Shown in pieces: positions 9,368-16,764 of a stretch of 64,000 nucleotides of DNA. A model generated the notes under the pieces. That model worked only from the letters and a program-made list of their open reading frames with translations, did not search any database and was not told the DNA's origin. Position numbers and translations under genes: made by a program. Every line of letters begins with the position of its first letter. Position 1 is the stretch's first letter. Source of the DNA: DATKUK01 sp035530655 (GTDB lineage Bacteria; Planctomycetota; Phycisphaerae; UBA1845; DATKUK01); the NCBI GenBank assembly GCA_035530655.1, contig DATKUK010000142.1:62001-126000 (forward strand), written 5' to 3'.

Positions 9368-10588
9368 GTGGTTTATGGCTTATTGGCCATAAAGCAATGG
9401 AGCGCCCGCGCGAGGAACCTGGCGGTTCTGTTGCTGATGGGGACGGTGTTCCTGCTCGCCTACTTTCTGCCGTTTGAGGCCATGCCGGCCGGCACGAAGG
9501 CAACGGGGGCGGCGCGCGAAGCACTATTGATGCTTCAGGACTATGCCCGGCAGCACGTGCTGCTGTGTCTGGTGCCGGCATTGTTCATCGCCGGGGCGGT
9601 TTCCTGTTTCGTGTCGCAGGCGGCGGTGATGAAGTACTTCGGCGCCCAGGCGCGAAAAATCGTGGCGTACAGCGTGGCGGCCGTTTCGGGCACGATTCTG
9701 GCGGCGTGTTCATGCACGATTCTTCCGCTGTTCGCGGGGATTTACACTCGTGGCGCAGGCATCGGGCCGGCGACGGCGTTTCTGTACTCTGGCCCGGCGA
9801 TCAACGTTCTGGCGATCATTCTCACCGCACGGGTCCTTGGCTGGCAGCTTGGGGCGGCGCGTGCGGCTGGAGCGATCGTCTTCAGTCTGATCATCGGGCT
9901 CTCGATGCACATGATCTACGGCAGGCGGCAAGTCGCTGCGCAAGCGGAAGGCGGGCTTTACGTACCCGTGGACGATCGCAGTCGGCCGCTGTGGCAGAAC
10001 GCGGCGTATTTTGCTGCGATGATCGGCGTGCTCGTGTTTGCCAACTGGCGGGCGCTGGATTCGACGGGTGTGGGAGCGGCGATCGCATCGGTCAAGTGGG
10101 TGATCACGGCAGGGCTGGTAGCGGCTTTGGTGGTGATGCTGGCAGGCTGGTTCCGGCGAGACGAGTTGGGCGAGTGGGTCGGCGCCACGTGGATATTCGC
10201 CAGGCAGATTCTACCTCTTTTGTTTGTTGGCGTGGTGGTGGCCGGTGTGCTGCTGGGTCGGCCTGGCCATCCGGCGCTCGTTCCCGAGGCATGGATCGCG
10301 CGCAGCGTTGGCGGCAACGGGTTGGGGGCGAATTTGTTTGCCTCGGTGGCGGGGGCGCTGATGTACTTCGCCACGTTGACGGAGGTGCCGATCCTGGAGG
10401 GCCTGCTGGGCGCGGGTATGGGCGAGGGCCCGGCGCTGGCGCTTCTGTTGGCCGGTCCGGCGCTGTCGCTGCCGAACATGCTGGTGATTCGCTCGGTGAT
10501 GGGAACGCAGAAGACGCTTGTGTACGTGGTGCTGGTGGTTGTGCTGTCGACGGCGGCGGGCATGATGTACGGCTCGCTGGTGCAATAA
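9368..10588 (+). CDS. ArsP/YraQ-type permease (DUF318, PF03773)
   Basis: About 406 residues, polytopic with around 8 membrane segments. The diagnostic core is present twice: VSGTILAACSCTILPLFAGI followed by GPATAFLYSGPAINVLA, and in the second half FATLTEVPILEGLLGAG and GPALSLPNMLVI. ArsP proteins of this family export trivalent organoarsenicals; the ACSC cysteines fit thiol-reactive cargo. Other family members have unknown substrates. The start is uncertain: the frame is open far into arsR, no ATG precedes the first membrane segment, and GTG 9368 or TTG 9383 are the options. It sits between arsR and redox genes of the operon. A candidate ArsR operator (9375-9390) overlaps its start region. 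Confidence 0.82.
   Translation: MVYGLLAIKQWSARARNLAVLLLMGTVFLLAYFLPFEAMPAGTKATGAAREALLMLQDYARQHVLLCLVPALFIAGAVSCFVSQAAVMKYFGAQARKIVAYSVAAVSGTILAACSCTILPLFAGIYTRGAGIGPATAFLYSGPAINVLAIILTARVLGWQLGAARAAGAIVFSLIIGLSMHMIYGRRQVAAQAEGGLYVPVDDRSRPLWQNAAYFAAMIGVLVFANWRALDSTGVGAAIASVKWVITAGLVAALVVMLAGWFRRDELGEWVGATWIFARQILPLLFVGVVVAGVLLGRPGHPALVPEAWIARSVGGNGLGANLFASVAGALMYFATLTEVPILEGLLGAGMGEGPALALLLAGPALSLPNMLVIRSVMGTQKTLVYVVLVVVLSTAAGMMYGSLVQ
9375..9390. promoter_or_regulatory. Second candidate ArsR operator
   Basis: ATGGCTTATTGGCCAT resembles the operator over the arsR promoter (shared pattern ATGG-N8-CCAT, AT-rich centre). It lies 30 bases after the arsR stop and overlaps the proposed start of the permease gene. 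It could be an internal operator or roadblock; no good promoter hexamers were seen next to it. Confidence 0.4.
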
Positions 10589-10606
10589 GGCAAGGGAGAT
10601 CGGGAC

Positions 10607-10855
10607 GTGAAGATTGAAGTGCTTGGCAGCGGATGTGCAAAGTGCAACGCGTTGGAGGCAGCCGCCAGGGCGGCGGCGGACAAGCTCGGGCTCGACTATG
10701 AAGTGGTGCACGTCAGGGAGATCGCGAAGTTTGCGTCCTACGGCGTGATGATCACGCCGGCACTGGTCGTCGACGGTGAGGTTAAGGTATCAGGGAAGGT
10801 GCCCAGCGAAGCCGAGCTGACGAAGATGCTGACTGCGGCTGCGGACCAAGGCTGA
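10607..10855 (+). CDS. Small thioredoxin-like redox-active disulfide protein
   Basis: An 82-residue thioredoxin-fold protein with a GTG start preceded by AAGGGAGA. It opens with MKIEVLGSGCAKCNAL; the CAKC active site is at residues 10-13, the cis-proline turn is GVMITPALVVDGE. This is the TM0996/MM0567-type small thioredoxin family, often found beside ArsP-like permeases. It has no signal peptide, so it works in the cytoplasm, perhaps reducing arsenicals or passing thiols to the permease. It follows the permease gene by 18 bases. The exact partner is inferred from context only. Confidence 0.85.
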   Translation: MKIEVLGSGCAKCNALEAAARAAADKLGLDYEVVHVREIAKFASYGVMITPALVVDGEVKVSGKVPSEAELTKMLTAAADQG

Positions 10856-10921
10856 GGCGTCTGTTTGGCTCGACCTGTCCGAACAATGCCGTCTTGTGAA
10901 CGAGCAGGGGCAAGGTGTGAT

Positions 10922-11302
10922 ATGGCGAACGGATGCTGTAGCGACCCAAACGGCGAGACACTGGTGTTTGCATGCGCGGGCGCGTCGCACGCCGGTCAGG
11001 TAGCCAATCGTGCGGGGATCAGCCTGACGCAGGAGGGTGCAGGTAGCCTCTTCTGCATTGCGGCGATTGGCGCGGGTGTCGCCGACAAGATGGAAAGGGC
11101 GCGCGCCGCCGGCACGCGTGTCGTCATTGACGGATGTGACGATCACTGTGCGCGAAAGATTATGGACAAAGCCGGTCTGTGCGTGGATCTGCACGTGGAA
11201 TTGATGCAGCTCGGTGTAGACAAGAAGCCCGAAAGGCCGCAGTTGCTCAATGATGCGAAGCGCGTGGTTGCGCATGTGAAAGAAAGGTTGGCAGGCCGTT
11301 GA
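10922..11302 (+). CDS. DGC-domain putative zinc-binding protein
   Basis: A 126-residue protein beginning MANGCCSDPNGETLVFACAG; start chosen at ATG 10922 (AAGGTG upstream), though the frame extends 19 codons further. Cysteine motifs match the DGC family: CC near the N-terminus, FACAGASHAGQVANRAG, SLFCIAAIGAG, and VVIDGCDDHCARKIMDKAG, which contains the D-G-C signature. Family biochemistry is poorly known; metal binding is assumed from the cysteines. Its stop TGA overlaps the TTG start of the next gene, indicating translational coupling. In this operon it may buffer As(III) or carry a metal for the redox partners; this is inference. Confidence 0.82.
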   Translation: MANGCCSDPNGETLVFACAGASHAGQVANRAGISLTQEGAGSLFCIAAIGAGVADKMERARAAGTRVVIDGCDDHCARKIMDKAGLCVDLHVELMQLGVDKKPERPQLLNDAKRVVAHVKERLAGR

Positions 11303-11910
11303 AACGGGCGTGTCAGGGGTGTGGTGCGGCGGTGCGATTCGAGAGCGATCGTAAAGGGATGCTGGTCGTATCCGTGATTCTGGCGGCGGGGCTGGTCGGC
11401 TGCCAGCGACCGTCGCAGCCGGCGCGGGTTGGCAGTGAGGCGCCGCTGACGAGACGGTCCACATCCGTCGTTCACACGGGCAGCGCGGCGGCGGGTCGCA
11501 AGACGACTGAGCAAGAGGCCAATGTGAGCGTATCGGCGGGCAAGCCCTTGGCCGGCGATAGGTCCTTGCTCGTCGAGAATAGAATTATCGCCTACTACTT
11601 TCACCGTACGATCCGCTGTCGGGGCTGTCTGGCGATTGAGCAGCAAGCCAGGGAGGCGATTGAACTGGCTTATAGCGATCAGTTGAAGTCTGGTCGGATG
11701 GCGTGGCGCGCCGTCAATATCGAACAAGCGGGTAACGAACACTTCGAGAAGGACTTCGCTCTGACCACGTCGTCGCTCGTCATCGTCGAGCAAAACGGTG
11801 ACAGCGTCGTGCGATGGCAAAACCTGACCCGGGTCTGGGAGTTGCTTCACGATGAGGGCGGCTTCCAACAGTACGTCTGGGTCCAGATCGGTGCCTTTCT
11901 GGAATCGTGA
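11299..11910 (+). CDS. ArsF-like lipoprotein (nitrophenyl compound nitroreductase subunit ArsF family)
   Basis: A 203-residue protein. TTG 11299 overlaps the previous stop; ATG 11359 is the alternative and starts right at the lipoprotein signal MLVVSVILAAGLVGC. The exported part has IIAYYFHRTIRCRGCLAIE, with a CxxC pair at Cys107/Cys110, then a short thioredoxin-like domain (NEHFEKDFALTTSSLVIVEQ). The YYFH-x3-RCxxC signature is that of the ArsF family; in Shewanella an arsEFG cluster was reported for nitroaromatic arsenicals. Here it is membrane-anchored outside the cytoplasm, next to a second thioredoxin and CcdA, which could supply electrons. Confidence 0.75.
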   Translation: MKRACQGCGAAVRFESDRKGMLVVSVILAAGLVGCQRPSQPARVGSEAPLTRRSTSVVHTGSAAAGRKTTEQEANVSVSAGKPLAGDRSLLVENRIIAYYFHRTIRCRGCLAIEQQAREAIELAYSDQLKSGRMAWRAVNIEQAGNEHFEKDFALTTSSLVIVEQNGDSVVRWQNLTRVWELLHDEGGFQQYVWVQIGAFLES

Positions 11911-11934
11911 GTTGCACCCCGTAGCAGGAGCGAC

Positions 11935-12513
11935 ATGGTGAAGACAAATGCCAAGAACGTTTTGATCATCGTAGCGGTCATCGCCTTCGTGGCTGGTGCC
12001 GCATGGTTCAGGTCGTCGCACCGTGGCGAGTCTGCGGTCGATGCAGCCACGCCGGCCGATCCACGACCTGCGGCGGCGCCGGCCGACCCGTCGCCTCCGG
12101 CCACGCAGCCGGAGCACCCGAGTTCCATGCGGTCGGTTACTGTCGAACCCACGAGTAAGGCCGTGGCGGCGAACGACGCAGATTCCGCCGAGTCGACCAA
12201 GGCAGAGCAGCAACAGGAGCCGGCGGTGGAGCCACAGCGGCCGCGGCTGGTCGACCTTGGCGCGGACAAGTGTATTCCATGCAAGAAGATGGCGCCCATC
12301 CTCGAGCAACTCCGCGAGGAATACAAAGGCCGGCTCGACGTCGAATTCATCGACGTGTGGAAGAATCCCGGCGCGGGCAGGCAATATGGCATCCGCGTGA
12401 TCCCCACGCAGATCCTGTATGACCGCGAGGGGAACGAAGTGTGGCGACATCGAGGTTTCATTTCGAAGGAAAACCTCAAGACCGTATTCGCCCAAAAGGC
12501 GGGTGTTCGGTAG
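11935..12513 (+). CDS. Membrane-anchored thioredoxin
   Basis: A 192-residue protein with an N-terminal membrane anchor (NVLIIVAVIAFVAGAAWF, residues 8-25), a long Ala/Pro-rich linker (26-100), and a C-terminal thioredoxin domain. The active site is DKCIPCKKMAPIL (Cys113, Cys116); the cis-Pro loop is YGIRVIPTQILYDREG. Topology suggests the domain faces the periplasm. It lies directly before ccdA (20 bases) and after the ArsF-like gene, so a chain CcdA -> thioredoxin -> ArsF-like protein is a reasonable model for delivering reducing power outside the membrane. Overlapping frames at the end of the gene belong to ccdA. Confidence 0.87.
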   Translation: MVKTNAKNVLIIVAVIAFVAGAAWFRSSHRGESAVDAATPADPRPAAAPADPSPPATQPEHPSSMRSVTVEPTSKAVAANDADSAESTKAEQQQEPAVEPQRPRLVDLGADKCIPCKKMAPILEQLREEYKGRLDVEFIDVWKNPGAGRQYGIRVIPTQILYDREGNEVWRHRGFISKENLKTVFAQKAGVR

Positions 12514-12533
12514 GCGGCACGGGAGCGAACGAA

Positions 12534-13223
12534 ATGTTCGACATGCTGAGCGAGCGCCTGGCCGAGACCATGCAAAGCAATCCCTGGATGGCGCCACTCG
12601 CTGCCTTCGGCGGCGGGTTGCTCACCGCAGCCAACCCCTGCGTGATTGCGATGGTGCCGCTGATGATCGGCTATGTGGCGGGGCACGGGACGGATGCCAA
12701 GCGCCGCGTGCTGCACTCGTTTTTCCTCTCGGTAACGTTCGCCATCGGCTTGACGATCATGTTCGGAATCCTGTTCCTGGGGACATGGGCCGCCAGCTCG
12801 GTCCTGCGGGCAGGCTGGTGGAATTACGTGGCTGGGTGTGTGTGTCTTGTGATGGGGTTACACCTGCTGGGGGTGTTGCACGTTCGCATCCCTGCGCCGT
12901 CGGGCGTTCAGCCGAAGCAGAAGGGGTTCCTTGGCGCGCTGCTGCTGGGTTTGCTGTTCGGGCTGGTTTCGCTGCCGTGCGCGGGGCCGGTGTTGCTGGC
13001 GCTGCTGGCGGTGGTACCCCTGAAGGGACCTGCCTTCGGTGTGACACTGCTCGTGCCCTACAGTCTGGGACACTGCGGACTGGTGTTGATTGGCGGCACG
13101 TCGATGGGCCTCGTGCAGCGCATGGCCGACTCGAAGGGCTGGAACCGGGGCATGGACATCCTGCGTGGCCTGGCCGGAGTGTTGATTGTGGGTGTGGGGC
13201 TTTGGGTGTTGTTCGTGCTGTGA
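12534..13223 (+). CDS. ccdA: CcdA-type thiol-disulfide transmembrane carrier
   Basis: A 229-residue, roughly six-helix membrane protein. ATG 12534 follows GGGAG. The two conserved cysteines sit in the classical places: GGLLTAANPCVIAMVPLM (Cys36, first helix) and FGLVSLPCAGPVLL (Cys149, fourth helix). CcdA moves electrons from cytoplasmic thioredoxin to extracytoplasmic thioredoxins. Its position between a membrane-anchored thioredoxin and ACR3 suggests that its client is the arsenic-related thioredoxin/ArsF pair rather than cytochrome maturation. ArsG-family permeases share this fold, so an export role cannot be excluded, but the NPCVIAMVPL motif is closer to CcdA. Confidence 0.85.
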   Translation: MFDMLSERLAETMQSNPWMAPLAAFGGGLLTAANPCVIAMVPLMIGYVAGHGTDAKRRVLHSFFLSVTFAIGLTIMFGILFLGTWAASSVLRAGWWNYVAGCVCLVMGLHLLGVLHVRIPAPSGVQPKQKGFLGALLLGLLFGLVSLPCAGPVLLALLAVVPLKGPAFGVTLLVPYSLGHCGLVLIGGTSMGLVQRMADSKGWNRGMDILRGLAGVLIVGVGLWVLFVL

Positions 13224-13257
13224 TGCTTGGCTGGGTGGAAGGGCGCTGGAGAATCAC

Positions 13258-14391
13258 GTGACAGAACATGTCGTCACCCCTGACGGAGGCGGCCTGGCGG
13301 GCAAGACCGAATGCCCGCGTCGGCTGTCGCTGCTCGACCGATTCCTTACGCTGTGGATCTTTCTGGCCATGGCGGCTGGCGTGTTAGGCGGATACCTTTC
13401 TCCCGGGATCGAAGGGTTCATAGACCGCTTTCAGGTCGGTACGACCAATATCCCCATCGCCATTGGGCTGATCCTGATGATGTATCCGCCGCTGGCGAAG
13501 GTGAAGTATGAGGAGCTTGGGGACGTCTTCCGCAACTTCAGAGTGTTGGGTCTGTCGCTCGTGCAGAACTGGATCATCGGCCCGATCCTGATGTTCGCTC
13601 TGGCCATTCTGTTTCTGCGAGGCTATCCGGAGTACATGGTTGGGGCGATCATGATCGGGCTGGCCCGCTGCATCGCGATGGTGATCGTGTGGAACGATCT
13701 GGCCGAAGGGGATACCGAGTACGCAGCGGGGTTGGTCGCGTTTAACTCGATCTTCCAGGTTCTGTTCTACTCCGTGTATGCCTGGTTTTTCATTACGATA
13801 CTTCCGCCGCTGTTCGGCCTTCAGGGCGCGGTCGTCGACGTGACGATCGGCCAGATTGCCAAGAGCGTATTCATCTATCTCGGCATTCCCTTCCTCGCGG
13901 GCATGATCACGCGATTTGTACTGCTCAAAGTAAAGAACCGGCAGTGGTACGAGCAGAAGTTCATCCCGAAGATTTCGCCCATCACGCTGGTGGCCCTGCT
14001 GTTCACCATCGTGGTCATGTTCTCCCTCAAGGGTGAGTTTATCGTGCAGTTGCCGCTGGATGTGGTTCGTATCGCGATCCCCCTGTGTGTCTACTTCGTG
14101 GTCATGTTCCTGGTGTCTTTCTGGATGGGCAGAAAACTCGGCGCCGACTACGCAAAGACGACCACGATCGCGTTCACGGCCGCCAGTAACAACTTCGAGT
14201 TGGCCATCGCCGTTGCTGTGTCGGTATTCGGAATCGCTTCCGGTGTGGCATTCGCGGCAGTGATCGGACCGCTTGTCGAGGTGCCGGTACTGATCGGCCT
14301 GGTGAACATAGCCCTGTGGTTCCGTCGACGGTACTTCGCCGAAGTCAGCAACGCGGGCGCCACGTCTGCACAAGCCGCGGCGGCTAAATAG
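13258..14391 (+). CDS. acr3: ACR3-family arsenite efflux permease
   Basis: A 377-residue, 10-helix transporter. GTG 13258 has GGAG 6 bases upstream. Family hallmarks: RRLSLLDRFLTLWIFLAM at the N-terminus, GVGTTNIPIAIGLILMMYPP-like segment (here VGTTNIPIAIGLILMMYPPL), the essential Cys138 in MIGLARCIAMVIVWNDLAEG, and TIAFTAASNNFELAIAVA in the C-terminal half. ACR3 exports As(III) by proton exchange. It is the last gene of the ars operon and the strongest evidence for the operon's role. No arsC-type arsenate reductase was found in the operon. Confidence 0.95.
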   Translation: MTEHVVTPDGGGLAGKTECPRRLSLLDRFLTLWIFLAMAAGVLGGYLSPGIEGFIDRFQVGTTNIPIAIGLILMMYPPLAKVKYEELGDVFRNFRVLGLSLVQNWIIGPILMFALAILFLRGYPEYMVGAIMIGLARCIAMVIVWNDLAEGDTEYAAGLVAFNSIFQVLFYSVYAWFFITILPPLFGLQGAVVDVTIGQIAKSVFIYLGIPFLAGMITRFVLLKVKNRQWYEQKFIPKISPITLVALLFTIVVMFSLKGEFIVQLPLDVVRIAIPLCVYFVVMFLVSFWMGRKLGADYAKTTTIAFTAASNNFELAIAVAVSVFGIASGVAFAAVIGPLVEVPVLIGLVNIALWFRRRYFAEVSNAGATSAQAAAAK

Positions 14392-14576
14392 TCCGTAGTG
14401 CTGCTGACGGAAACACGGCGATCGGCCAAAAGAGCATAGCCAGCATGCCGACGCTACCTTCGCGAGCATCCCTCGTGGGGACAGACCTGTATCGACGGTT
14501 TGCGATGTGCTAGACTCCGTCACGTCGAGCCCTTGTGTTATCGAGGCAAGGGCATAAACGTCCAAGGAGCGTTGAG

Positions 14577-15536
14577 ATGAAGAAGATTCGGGTCGCCGCC
14601 GTTCAGATGGAGCATGCGGCAGGGGACAAGCAGGCCAATCTGGCCAAGGTCCGCGCCTTCGTCGAAAAAGCCGCGAAGCAGAACGTCGAACTGATCATCT
14701 TTGCTGAATGCTGCCTGACCGGGTATTGGTTCCTGCGGCATCTCTCGCGCGACCAACTGGTCAAGCTCGCTGAGCCGGTTTTCGACGGTCCGTCCAGCCA
14801 GGCGTTGCTGGATCTGGCCAAGGGACACAACATGACCGTCGGTGCGGGTCTAGTGGAGTTGACCGACGAGGGCAAGCTGTTCAACACCTATGTGGTGGCC
14901 ATGCCGAACGGCCAGTGCCGGCGGCATCGCAAGCTGCACACGTTCGTCAGTGGGCATATGGACTCCGGGTCGGAGTACACCGTTTTCGACACGCCGCACG
15001 ACTGCCGCGTGGGCGTGCTGACCTGCTACGACAACAACATCGTGGAGAACGTGCGGATCACGGCGCTGAAGGGCGCCGACGTCGTGCTCGCGCCGCACCA
15101 GACGGGCGGCTGTGACTTAAAAAACCCGCACGCCATGGGCCTGGTCGACAAGGCGCTGTGGGACAATCGCCGGAAAGACCCTCAGGCAATCGAGGCGGAG
15201 CTACGAAGCGATAAGGGGCGCGGCTGGCTGCTTCGCTGGCTGCCGTCGCGGGCACACGATAACGGGGTGTTTTACGTCTTCAGCAACGGGGTGGGCGTGG
15301 ACGACGACGAAATACGGACCGGCAACGCGATGATTCTCGATCCCTATGGCCGCATCCTGGCCGAGACGTGGAAGGCGGACGACGACATGGTCGTGGCCGA
15401 TCTGGACCCAGCCCTGTTCGAGAAGAACACGGGCCGGCGGTGGATCAAGACGCGGCGGCCGGAACTGTACGACCCCCTGTTAGAGACCACGGGGCGGGAG
15501 CAGGACACGCGCAAGGTCCGTTTTGACCTCGGTTAG
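14577..15536 (+). CDS. Nitrilase-superfamily carbon-nitrogen hydrolase
   Basis: A 319-residue protein, ATG 14577 after AAGGAG. The Glu-Lys-Cys triad is visible: Glu in IIFAECCLTGYWF, Lys in RRHRKLHTF, and Cys in GVLTCYDNNIVEN. The last strand is GNAMILDPYGRILAE. Such enzymes hydrolyse or condense amides (amidase or carbamoylase branches); the long insertion after the Cys (DKALWDNRRKDPQ) does not match a branch I can name. It is separated from acr3 by 185 bases and ends in a hairpin terminator shared with the convergent oxidoreductase gene. Probably cytoplasmic and independent of the arsenic operon. Confidence 0.88.
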   Translation: MKKIRVAAVQMEHAAGDKQANLAKVRAFVEKAAKQNVELIIFAECCLTGYWFLRHLSRDQLVKLAEPVFDGPSSQALLDLAKGHNMTVGAGLVELTDEGKLFNTYVVAMPNGQCRRHRKLHTFVSGHMDSGSEYTVFDTPHDCRVGVLTCYDNNIVENVRITALKGADVVLAPHQTGGCDLKNPHAMGLVDKALWDNRRKDPQAIEAELRSDKGRGWLLRWLPSRAHDNGVFYVFSNGVGVDDDEIRTGNAMILDPYGRILAETWKADDDMVVADLDPALFEKNTGRRWIKTRRPELYDPLLETTGREQDTRKVRFDLG

Positions 15537-15560
15537 CCCACCCGACGTGACGGGTGGGCT
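15535..15560. terminator. Bidirectional hairpin terminator
   Basis: A perfect 10-bp stem, AGCCCACCCG / CGGGTGGGCT with loop ACGTGA, lies exactly between the nitrilase stop (its TAG overlaps the stem) and the stop of the convergent Gfo/Idh/MocA gene. The flanking T/A tracts are short, but stem strength and position make a two-way terminator likely. Confidence 0.75.
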
Positions 15561-15561
15561 C

Positions 15562-16593
15562 TTACGGCTTTAGGACGACTGGCTGGCCGGTCTGGATCGA
15601 CTCGTACCCGGCGAGGATAGCCGCCAGTGACTCCCGCTCGCTCGCCCCGCTGGTGAATGGCTCGCGAGCTTGCGCGACGGCGTCGAGGAACTCTTGCATC
15701 TGGCGCACGAAGTGGGGCTCGGCGTTGTCGGTCGGCGGCTCGTCGCAGGGGACGATCTTGGGCTCGCGGTCGGTGTAGATTCTCAGTTCGCTGCCGGCGT
15801 GGCAGCACAGTTCGAGCGTACCCTCGCTTCCGAAAAGAACCAGATCGCCGAATCGACCGTAGCCGTGCAGCTCGGCGCTAACGGTCATGGTCAGTTCCGC
15901 GCCGGAGTCGAAACTGATCAGCGCCACGACAGTCGCTTCCGGCTCACTCTGGAACGCATCCGACTTGACCTGTCGTGCGTAGATGCGGGTAACTTCGCCC
16001 AGGAACAGTCGTACAGCCGACATTCCGTGGATGCCGTTGAGCATCCAGATTCCGCTGCCGCCTCCGGTCGGATCGGCCAGCCACGCCCGCCGGCCCGGGT
16101 AGGCGTAGGTGTGGCGCCCGCGGAAGATCATGTTCATGCGTCCGCTGAGCAGTTGCCCGATCTTTCCTGCCTGGATCGCGTCGCGCACGGCGATGGTGCT
16201 CTTCTGATAGCGCGTCGATTCGGCGACCATCAGCGTCGTGCCCGCCCGTCGACAGGCATCGATCATGGCATCGGCGTCTTCGAGCGTCAGGGCCATGGGC
16301 TTTTCGACCAGCACATGCCGCCCCGCGTCGGCGGCCTGTTCGGTGCCCTGGCGGTGCAGGTGGTGCGGCGTGGCCAGCACAATTCCCATCGCGTCCGGGT
16401 GAGCACTCAGTGCAGTCGGCAGGTCGGGATACGTTGCGCTGATTCCCCACTCAGCCGCCTTTTGCGCCAGGTGCTCCCGATCCACGTCCACCAGTGCCGC
16501 GACTTGCGTGTCGACCCCGGTTCGCTGCAACGCCTGCGCGGCCAGTACGTGATGCTCACCCGCCCAGCCTGCGCCCACGACGATCAAGTCCAT
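15562..16593 (-). CDS. Gfo/Idh/MocA-family oxidoreductase
   Basis: A 343-residue NAD(P)-dependent dehydrogenase. Start at 16593 (AAGGA upstream) because MDLIVVGAGWAGEHHVLAA is the Rossmann GxGxxG; the frame continues upstream without support. VEKPMALTLEDADAMIDAC is the EKP motif (Lys involved in catalysis), and GGGSGIWMLNGIHGMSAV carries the conserved His region. The C-terminal half is the beta-sheet substrate domain. Family members oxidise sugars, inositols or related compounds; substrate here is unknown. A second family member lies at 47908-48966. Confidence 0.9.
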   Translation of the reverse strand: MDLIVVGAGWAGEHHVLAAQALQRTGVDTQVAALVDVDREHLAQKAAEWGISATYPDLPTALSAHPDAMGIVLATPHHLHRQGTEQAADAGRHVLVEKPMALTLEDADAMIDACRRAGTTLMVAESTRYQKSTIAVRDAIQAGKIGQLLSGRMNMIFRGRHTYAYPGRRAWLADPTGGGSGIWMLNGIHGMSAVRLFLGEVTRIYARQVKSDAFQSEPEATVVALISFDSGAELTMTVSAELHGYGRFGDLVLFGSEGTLELCCHAGSELRIYTDREPKIVPCDEPPTDNAEPHFVRQMQEFLDAVAQAREPFTSGASERESLAAILAGYESIQTGQPVVLKP

Positions 16594-16764
16594 CACGCAC
16601 GTCCTTCCACGCAGATCGTCTGGCCTTGTCGTGACGACCACATCGCCGCCACGTACCCAGCCTTGACAGGTGTTACCACAGGATCGCCATCGGTTTCAAG
16701 CCACCGGGCTTGACAGTAGCACTGGGCTCTGGCAGAGCTTATGCCCGACGAGGAGGTCCATGTC

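Noticed and set aside
12534..13223. Calling the CcdA-like gene an ArsG-family exporter
   Set aside because: ArsG proteins share the fold, but the two cysteines and NPCVIAMVPL motif fit CcdA better, and a thioredoxin client gene lies directly upstream.
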